This document shows, in pieces, positions 39,351 through 45,560 of a DNA stretch of 45,560 bases; positions within the stretch are counted from its first letter, which is position 1, and every line of letters starts with the position of its first letter. Both the position numbers and the translations under genes were made by a program. Under the pieces are notes generated by a model that saw only the letters and a list, made by a program, of their open reading frames with translations, did not search any database and was not told where the DNA came from. Origin of the DNA: Fusarium oxysporum f. sp. lycopersici 4287 (lineage: Eukaryota; Ascomycota; Sordariomycetes; Hypocreales; Nectriaceae); assembly GCF_000149955.1 (NCBI RefSeq), contig NC_030991.1:969291-1014850 (forward strand), written 5' to 3'.

Positions 39351-41192
39351 ACGTACATGATAAGCGAACCGTACAAAAATCTCAACCTTCTTAAGATAAA
39401 TCGCCATAAAAAAACAACAATATCTCTAATCAATTGAATCTAGTTACTATACTCATTCCCAGAGGCCTCAATACCCTCCTGACAGGTTCTTGCGTTATGC
39501 CCAGTCTTGCCGCAAGTCCCACAACGTCGAACTCTCGGTCGCGCCGAACTTCCTTGACCACCACTTCTCGATAATTCGGCCAGTACCTGCGTATCTACAT
39601 CTATCTGATCAATTAGATCTATCCCTTCCTGTATAGTTAAACTCCCTCTATTCTGCAGTCTAGTTCTTTTTGCCCTGCGCCGCCGGGAAAGTATCTCATT
39701 TGCCTGTTCAAGATCTCTAACCCTAGCCTTTAGTAAGGCATTCTCATGCATAATTGCTGTTGTTCCCTTTGCGAGAGACTTCAAAGCTCCTAGAATTGAC
39801 TCTGGGGAGCTACTCTTATGTAGTCTGATTCGTTTATTGAGATATTCAGACTGAGACTGGGCCTCAAGTACTGTCTTTGGGGTCTTTGAAGTCCAAGGGG
39901 TAGAAGGTTCAGCAACCTCTTCAACAGGCGTTGGAGTCCGTAGCTGTACATCAAGCTTTGAGATCACACTTTCCGGGTTAAAAGGAAAAAGCCCAGCTCC
40001 TTTAAAACCTCCCTTGATATTCTTTTCTGTTATAGTGGCCTGAAAAGCGGCGTAAAAGGCCGGGAAGAACTCGGTCTTGGAAATATGGGTTATAGAGCAT
40101 CTGATCAGATGCTCTATTTCTCGACCATAGGCCTTCTTAAGCGGCCCAAAGCACCCGACGTCAAGGGGCTGAAGCAGGTGGGAAGAATGAGGTGGCATAC
40201 AGAGCGTAATGATATTATTCTCCTCACAGTATATCTCAAAGTCAGCTGAGTGGTGACTTTCGTGACCATCAAGGATCAGAAGACGATAGGCACCAACTGA
40301 TCGGTCAGTTGTACATCGATCAAAGTGCTTTAGCCACTCAAGGCCCGTCTTGTTATCCGTCCATCCATTTTGGGTCGTAGTAATAGCCCAAGTGGCCGGG
40401 AGGCTGCTTTCTCGGTACCAATTGGCAAGGTGATATTGGCCTGTGACCACGATAAATGGATCGATTGCCCGACCTTCTGCATTAATCGCTTGGATTGCCG
40501 TAACCCATTCCCGATTTCCAGGCTGGACTGATTTTGGTCTTCCACGCCTCTCCGAGCCTGTAACAACTATGCCGCTTGAGATCATACCTATCATAAAGCC
40601 GGTCTCATCAAAGTTCCAGATATCATCTGATCGGATACCATACTTCGCGATTGTGTTCTGTACAAGCCTGAACCAATCGCGAATAACAGTCGGGTCTTCA
40701 CATTTGGCTCTCTGATAGTCATATCTCCGCTGAAATCGCATCTTGAGGTCTGGTTGCCGCCTAATGAAATTGATAGCCCAGCGCTTGCCGACTGGTGATG
40801 CATCGCGGTCAGCAAGCAGTCGGTTTGCCATTTCTTTAACACCACGCAGTCGGGGAGGGAATCCTCGTAAATCTAGGTTAAGAATATACTGAACTATAGT
40901 ATATTCCTCCAGATCACTCAATTTCCGACAGTTAGGGATTATATCAGCCCGGGATTGTATGCCGTTTATTCTGCTAACAAGTGTCATATGGGGGACGTCA
41001 TATAGTTTTGCGGCTCGTCGCAGACTTAATTTAGGGTCTGCCTGATAGGCCTGAAGTGCAAGTTGAATACGAGCTTCTTTTTGAGTAGGATTCATATTAA
41101 ATAGTTAAGAATAATTGATCAGATAGTGTTAATGTAGGTTGAGGGATTTTTGTACGGTTCGCTTATCTGTACGGTTCGCTTATCATGTATGT
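39351..41192 (-). mobile_element. Complete Fot1/pogo-like transposon, 1842 bp
   Basis: The termini are ACGTACATGATAAGCGAACC at 39351 and ACATACATGATAAGCGAACC (reverse complement) ending at 41192. Each is bordered by the TA dinucleotide (39349-39350, 41193-41194) expected for Tc1/mariner insertion. The TIR extends through GTACAAAAATC. The end next to the transposase start has an extra 17-bp unit (GATAAGCGAACCGTACA repeated). Length is close to that of classical Fot1 (about 1.9 kb). It encloses an undamaged transposase gene. Confidence 0.9.
39440..41095 (-). CDS. Intact Fot1/pogo-like transposase
   Basis: 551 aa with no stop or frameshift and no intron needed. N-terminal helix-turn-helix (LSLRRAAKLYDVPHMTLVSR) and CENP-B-type second DNA-binding domain (RKLSDLEEYTIVQYIL to RWAINFIRRQPDL) are followed by the DDE_1 catalytic core: NFDETGF (D163), LLILDGHESHH (D276) and LLQPLDVGCFGPLK (D312), the DDD pattern of pogo elements. 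A basic coiled tail (RRRRAKRTRLQNRG, about residue 480) leads to a CCHC knuckle, C525-x2-C528-x4-H533-x4-C538. The enzyme should bind the TIRs in the nucleus and catalyse cut-and-paste at TA. Copy 1 (23781) is a decayed close relative. A separate start further upstream is unlikely, as the TIR lies 97 bp before the ATG. Confidence 0.92.
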   Translation of the reverse strand: MNPTQKEARIQLALQAYQADPKLSLRRAAKLYDVPHMTLVSRINGIQSRADIIPNCRKLSDLEEYTIVQYILNLDLRGFPPRLRGVKEMANRLLADRDASPVGKRWAINFIRRQPDLKMRFQRRYDYQRAKCEDPTVIRDWFRLVQNTIAKYGIRSDDIWNFDETGFMIGMISSGIVVTGSERRGRPKSVQPGNREWVTAIQAINAEGRAIDPFIVVTGQYHLANWYRESSLPATWAITTTQNGWTDNKTGLEWLKHFDRCTTDRSVGAYRLLILDGHESHHSADFEIYCEENNIITLCMPPHSSHLLQPLDVGCFGPLKKAYGREIEHLIRCSITHISKTEFFPAFYAAFQATITEKNIKGGFKGAGLFPFNPESVISKLDVQLRTPTPVEEVAEPSTPWTSKTPKTVLEAQSQSEYLNKRIRLHKSSSPESILGALKSLAKGTTAIMHENALLKARVRDLEQANEILSRRRRAKRTRLQNRGSLTIQEGIDLIDQIDVDTQVLAELSRSGGQGSSARPRVRRCGTCGKTGHNARTCQEGIEASGNEYSN

Positions 41193-41194
41193 TA

Positions 41195-41500
41195 GCACTT
41201 TTTTAGCTATAATAAAATCATAGAAAATATTAAAAACTATAGTTTAAGTAGTATAACTTTTAAAACTAAGATGCTATTTTTTAGACTTTTTTTAATATTA
41301 TATTATATACAAAACCTGTTAAAATATAGTATAAATAGATTTTCTTTAATAACTCTATAAATAATTTAGCTATAATTCTCTTATGAAGTATATAGCTTTC
41401 TTATATAGTTAAAAGTAAGTTATACAGCTTTTAGCTTTTTTAGACTTAGCCTGAATTCTATATAAGCTTTAAAAAGTCAGCTTTTTAGGTGTAAAGTGAG
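41195..41500. repeat. Extremely AT-rich interior of the outer Fot1-ended element
   Basis: About 300 bp made mostly of A and T with TA-rich runs, ending in GTAAAGTGAGGTGAGACAC before the terminus. This is what heavy RIP leaves. The nested transposon next to it is not so altered, so it arrived later. Confidence 0.65.
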
Positions 41501-41599
41501 GTGAGACACTCGCTTATCATGTACGTTATCAGACGTACAGGCGTTGTATTTGAATTGATTGATCTGATTGATATATCTGATTGTTAATCTGATCTGACG

Positions 41600-42900
41600 G
41601 CAGCCCTGGAATGCTGCAACCTTCATGCTGGTCATGAATCTCGTCACAGGCTTACTGAGTGCCATCGTGACTCCAAAATTGGGGCATCTATCAGACCGAT
41701 GTGGTAGGACGCGATTGATAGCTTTGGCTTCCTGTGGTGGTTTAGTTGCTGAATTCATAACCATCTTGGTGGCCAGAATTCCCCAAGTTATTGACTATCG
41801 GTGGCTAGTACTGGGAAGCGTGTTTGATGGGTTGACCGGCTCTTTTACAGCTGGAAGCATCCTCCACCAGTCATATATTAGCCGATTGGCAACGCCGCCC
41901 TCCAAACGTGCAGCGTCTATAGGCTACATGCATGCATGTCTGTTCACCGGCCTGGCATTCGGCCCCCTTTTGGCCCGGATACTTTGTCAAGTGGAACTGG
42001 CAGCCTCGTGTCCATCTTCTATGTGGTTCTGGGTTGCCACAGTATGTTTGTGATCGTAATTGGGTTCATCGTTCCTGAATCTCTATCCAAGAAGAAGCAG
42101 CTGCTTGCTCGGGAGAAGTGGGACAAGGAACAAGAGTTGGGGGCCCAGACCAGGAGGTCTCTGTTATCCACTATCCAGACGGCTAATCCATTCGAGCCTC
42201 TCAAGGCCCTCAGCCCCATGGGCCCTGGAACTTCGCCTGCCCTTCGCCGAAACCTGGTTGCTCTGGCTCTCAACGATATCATCATTTTTGTAATCTCCCA
42301 AGCTGCTGGTGCGGTCATTATTTTGTACAGCGAGTACATGTATGGCTGGGGCAACTTTGAGAGCTCTCGATTCGTGTCCGTTTTGTCGCTAGTTCGGGTA
42401 ATGGCTCTGATGGGCATCTTCCCAATCATCAAATATTTTGGGCGTGTTCGTCCAGCTGCTCGGAGACGACGAGAGTCTCTCATCGTGCCCGCAGAGAAGC
42501 ATTATGGAGCAGACAACCTCGACATTTGGGTCCTTCGGGCTGCCCTGACGTCAGATATCCTAGGTAGCATTGGATACAGTCTGGCACACTCTGTAGAGGC
42601 TTTTTTCATTAGCGGCATAGTCACAGCAATGGGAGACTTGGCAGTGCCACTATCCAAGCTATTGCAACCAAACACGTTCCCTCGAATCGTGTAGGACAGC
42701 TCTTGGGTGCGGTTGGCATGCTGCTTGCCCTTTCCAGGATTCTTGGACCGCTCTTGTTTAACGGCATCTACGCCGCTACTGTAGGAACGTTTCCACAGGC
42801 CATCTTTGTCCTACTGGCAAGCTTGTATGGCATCAGCTTCCTCGCGAGTTTCGCAGTCCGGCCACACGGTGAGTTGCTCCGGTTGCCCCGAGGATTCATA
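41600..42900 (+). pseudogene. Major facilitator superfamily transporter, 5'-truncated pseudogene
   Basis: Membrane segments typical of a 12-TM MFS carrier: LVMNLVTGLLSAIVTPKLGH with the MFS motif A (GHLSDRCGRTRLIAL), LVAEFITILVARIP, FTGLAFGPLLA, then after a frameshift (about 41980) IFYVVLGCHSMFVIVIGFIV-PESLSKKKQ, a long cytoplasmic loop, LALNDIIIFVISQAAGAVII, and after a second frameshift (about 42690) LLGAVGMLLALSRILGPLLF and PQAIFVLLASLYGISFLASF. The first helix and start codon are missing because homology begins about 70 bp after the TE boundary at 41528. The motif A and loop features fit fungal tetracycline-type drug:H+ antiporter-like carriers. Substrate unknown; not functional. Confidence 0.75.
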
Positions 42901-45222
42901 TATGCTAACGGGATGTGTGAGTTCATTGGGAGGATGAACATGAGGAGACAAGGCCACTTCACCCTGGACAACAGGTATACAGCGCCAGCACGAACACGGA
43001 CCCTATTGATGAGAACGGGGTGCGTGTCCAATAGGTCTATGATAGGGCTTTCAGCCCATAGTCAAAACCAACCATTCAGGAAATGCTCATGTGCGACGGG
43101 CGTAAATTCGTACCCAGCTCGATAACTCCGCCGCGATTGACCATGTCGATCAGGCCTTGAAATGATCGTTATGAAGCCTTCAGCGATGCTCCCTTTGGTT
43201 CTTATATCGGTTCTAACTGGAGCTATGGAGTTCAAGAAAATGATTATTCATGAAAAACATATCAAACAGGAACGTTCAAGCGAGAGCCTGCCGAGTACCG
43301 TGGCCTTGTTCGTTGGCGGCTCCTTTCTCCGGCGGTCACATTTTTTTGTTGGCTTTTGTCAGGCAGTACGTGTATTGGATCCATTGATGCAAGATCAATG
43401 TAGTTGTGCTGTGTGTGTCTCGGGAAGTGTCTCTGCCCCTGAAGGATTTACTTTATCCACAAGCAATGTTGAATTCTTTGACCCTCATATGCCTGTTCAA
43501 CACCATTAAACATAGTTTATAGGAATAACAAGAGGCACTATTCTTCCACGCCATTTCGCTCACCTATAGCGGAAGACACCATATTAGTAAGGGAGGTATA
43601 GCCAAAGGCCCCAAGAGTTCTCATCTGGCCATCAGAGGTGACTAATACGATGCATGAAATGCATGGGCTTTATGCTCGCTAGATACCGACAGAATCCGGC
43701 CCCCTCAAGTAGCTACATTGTATCCATTTTAAAACTAGTATTAGTCCCCAAATCGTTAAGCTATTTGCATACGATGGGCAGCATTTATCAATACCGCTTC
43801 TAAGGGTCAATTGAATAGCCCAGTGTCTGTCGCATCGACAACGGGCCAATGTCCAACTCATCGCACCACATGCCAAGCACCACCTCTGTCGCACTAGGAG
43901 CTCGTTAATTCATCGCCTTTGAAGAGCTTCTGTCACACCATCTCACTGAGGCCGCTCTGGCACATGGGCTGTATTACCAAGAACAATCAAAACTCGGATG
44001 AAGCAGATTGTGAAGAAAACTTCGTAATAGTTGACGAATACGATCCGATCCAAGAACATATGAATCAGACTAACTTCAGCTATTCACTTAGAAATCAAGA
44101 GCTTCAAGGCATAGCCAAAATCTATCGACAATTGTGGCAAGAAAACATATGTCTACATGGGCCGGCAAGTAAATGTAAAATAGTGGTTAAGGAGAGACAA
44201 GCGGGAACTTCGGGGACAGCTTGTCATCGTCTTTGACGTTGGCGAAGTGGGTCACCGCGGCTGTCCGCCGGACTCCGCTAGCCGGGCATTGGTCCTTTAG
44301 ACGACTACAACTGCGTAGGACATAATCAAAGAAATCAACTCATATCAATTATTTTGAGAATTTTCTTGAAATCGCCATTTATGATATAAGATTCACTGAT
44401 CCGCTCGTCTGTTTGATATACTCGCTTATAAAGGACGTTATAAGTATTTTCTTTACGATCAACCTTCGTTCATGAGTCTGCGGCTCTTCTTCAACCCATT
44501 AAATGGATGTTGTTCAAGACGAACACTATGGTCTGGAAGGGCTCATTCTTGTTCTTGTCTTTGTAGGTGAATCGCACGGTGGACCCGCTAAACCCTGGAC
44601 GAATCAACAACACAAGCACTAGAACCGACAGATTACTTGATAGTGTGGCACACCGTCGCGAGGTTCAAGAGCAATGTTTCGATTACTAACTACTACGGTA
44701 CTTGGCATCCAACCCCCAACTTTCACAAGACATTTGGGTCTAATTTCTCTCTTAACTTCCATTAGAAATGGCCAAAGGTACACTCTTCCCTTTTATTCCG
44801 AGCTGCACCTACGCTTGCTAGTAAAATCGGAGATATCCATCCCTAAGACGACGGATATCCCAAACCTCCCAGTCTTGCCGTATACTGCCCATCTGATCAA
44901 CCAAACAACCTGCAACCTGAAGTTTCCCCCGGACCCGATTAATAATATAAAGAATCATGCGCACCACTTCTTTGCTCAATTCGCGTCAGTGCCAGTTAGG
45001 GCTCGATTATTTAAAGTAGCTTGCTATTGACCTTGCTTACACGAATGGCTTATGTCGCTTAGTTCCTTCGAATGTATTATTGAAAATCTGACAACCGGAA
45101 GTCTCATGGTCCTGTAGCTTGCTACTTTAGAATTGTTGGGCGTGAAACGCGCTAATAATCATTGCCAGGAGATCCAGCCCGATTATCGGCAACACACCAC
45201 TTGCCTCAACCGCAAGGAGTTT
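42901..45222. other. Long stretch without a recognised gene
   Basis: Short frames at 43162-43509, 43919-44236 and 44674-45030 have ordinary composition but no family I recognise. Around 44470-44660 the plus strand reads RTFVHESAALLQPIKWMLFK in one frame and VDPLNPGRINNTSTRTDRLL in another, with a TTTGTAG|GTG junction between, so a decayed gene may be present. A solo Fot1-type terminus lies at 44421-44440. Confidence 0.4.
44421..44440 (+). repeat. Solo Fot1-type terminal repeat remnant
   Basis: CTCGCTTATAAAGGACGTTA differs from the right terminus at 41508-41528 (CTCGCTTATCATGTACGTTA) at three of 20 positions and ends in the same GTTA. No partner in inverted orientation was found within the window. 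Confidence 0.45.
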
Positions 45223-45560
45223 TCACAGCGTGTCCCAAGCATTGTCATCCAATTCCATCAGTTCATTCTCGCTTAAGGCCTCCACATTCGTATACTCTCG
45301 GAACAACGCTATGTTCTCAAACCTCTCAGCCAGGCTCTCCACGCTTGCCTCCGTAGGATCCGTCATGGCAAGATTCAAGTCAGCCATGAACGTGGCCCGA
45401 ATGCCCTCTGATGGATGGGTAACCGGGTTCTCTTCAAACTGCTCCATCAATCGTCGCGCTTCGCTTGCTGACAGATTGCCTTGCTGCAGTGCCATGGACA
45501 GGATGCTCCGACCGATGGCCTCTGCAAAACGATATGCCTTGTGTAGATCCCCGTACCACT
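45223..45560 (-). CDS. Partial protein at the right edge, C-terminal region
   Basis: The frame enters from the right edge (WYGDLHKAYRFAEAIGRS, then ILSMALQQGNLSASEARRLM) and ends at 45223 after ENELMELDDNAWDTL. It is entirely helical and acidic at the end. The pattern 'YRFAEAIGRSILxMALQQG' with a following 'RRLMEQ' recalls the C-terminal half of some fungal-specific Zn(II)2Cys6-type regulators, but the DNA-binding part would be outside the window, so this is only a suggestion. No lesion is seen in the visible 112 codons. Confidence 0.5.
   Translation of the reverse strand, partial: WYGDLHKAYRFAEAIGRSILSMALQQGNLSASEARRLMEQFEENPVTHPSEGIRATFMADLNLAMTDPTEASVESLAERFENIALFREYTNVEALSENELMELDDNAWDTL

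Larger units (their letters stand above)
39292..41526. mobile_element. Fot1-ended non-autonomous element hosting a nested insertion
   Basis: The left end ACGTATATGATAAGCGAGTG (39292 on) and the right end, reverse complement ACGTACATGATAAGCGAGTG (to 41526), are near-perfect TIRs continuing through TCTCAC, and each is bordered by TA. Without the nested 1842-bp transposon and its TA duplication, the element is about 391 bp, AT-rich and noncoding, a MITE of the Fot1 group. It lies inside the decayed copy 3. Confidence 0.75.

Noticed and set aside
1..45560. Starship-type giant element with a DUF3435 captain
   Set aside because: The mixed cargo and accessory character suggested it, but no captain-type recombinase gene was recognised. 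The recombinase-like domain at 441-1787 belongs to the helicase locus.
1..45560. tRNA or rRNA genes
   Set aside because: Sequences resembling a tRNA B box (GGTTCGANTCC) were looked for; none occurred with a matching A box and acceptor stem. No rRNA-like block was noticed.

Overview
The window is nuclear DNA of a filamentous ascomycete (Pezizomycotina). The signs are short GT-AG introns of 49-125 bp with CTNAC/CTAAC-like branch sites, fungal-specific families (NACHT-WD incompatibility-type genes, a CAP20-like perilipin, Fot1/pogo transposons, Tad-like LINEs), and many nonsense codons that look like C-to-T (or G-to-A) changes, as repeat-induced point mutation (RIP) and later decay would produce. 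It reads as an accessory or subtelomere-like compartment: a few intact small genes among pseudogenes and at least five transposon classes. There is a 578-bp assembly gap (N) at 36969-37546.

Layout. 1-2817: decayed RecQ-like, telomere-linked-type helicase with a separate N-terminal domain, abutting a 3'-truncated DsbA/FrnE-like oxidoreductase gene (minus) at a short TTGGGG-type sequence. 3838-4595: intact NmrA-like NAD(P)-binding gene. 5130-6870: NACHT-WD40 pseudogene. 7194-8388: amidase pseudogene. 9654-11090: fragment resembling the tail of a Cid13-type poly(A) polymerase, directly abutting a CHAT-domain pseudogene (11101-12600). 12969-18690: two Tad-like LINE copies, one a short remnant and one about 5 kb. 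18690-21700: hAT element whose transposase has a single in-frame stop. 22294-22566: small Ecl1/life-span-regulatory-factor-like gene with one stop. 23781-25477: decayed Fot1-like element. 25773-26481: intact transmembrane RING-H2 gene. 27923-29991: heavily decayed hAT. 30287-31153: intact three-exon bHLH gene. 31651-32239: non-autonomous element with terminal inverted repeats (TIRs) of about 85 bp. 32955-35062: unknown coiled-coil ORF, a piggyBac fragment and a hAT deletion derivative. 36266-36869: intact CAP20/perilipin-like gene. After the gap: start of a membrane protein gene cut by the gap, then nested Fot1-family elements (38695-41526) that include an intact 551-aa transposase, a 5'-truncated MFS transporter pseudogene (41600-42900), poorly explained sequence, and a partial minus-strand gene at the right edge.

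There are no operons, and the intact host genes (NmrA-like, RING-H2, bHLH, CAP20-like) are not evidently one pathway. The main story is turnover of mobile DNA. Old, RIP-like copies sit beside a Fot1-family copy whose transposase is undamaged and whose termini are intact with TA target duplications. Several pseudogenes (NACHT-WD, CHAT, helicase) belong to fast-evolving self-recognition, cell-death or telomere-associated families. The least expected observations are the tyrosine-recombinase-like signature in the helicase N-terminal domain, a 391-bp Fot1-ended element hosting a full Fot1-like transposon inside a third Fot1-like copy, and the long-TIR non-autonomous element.
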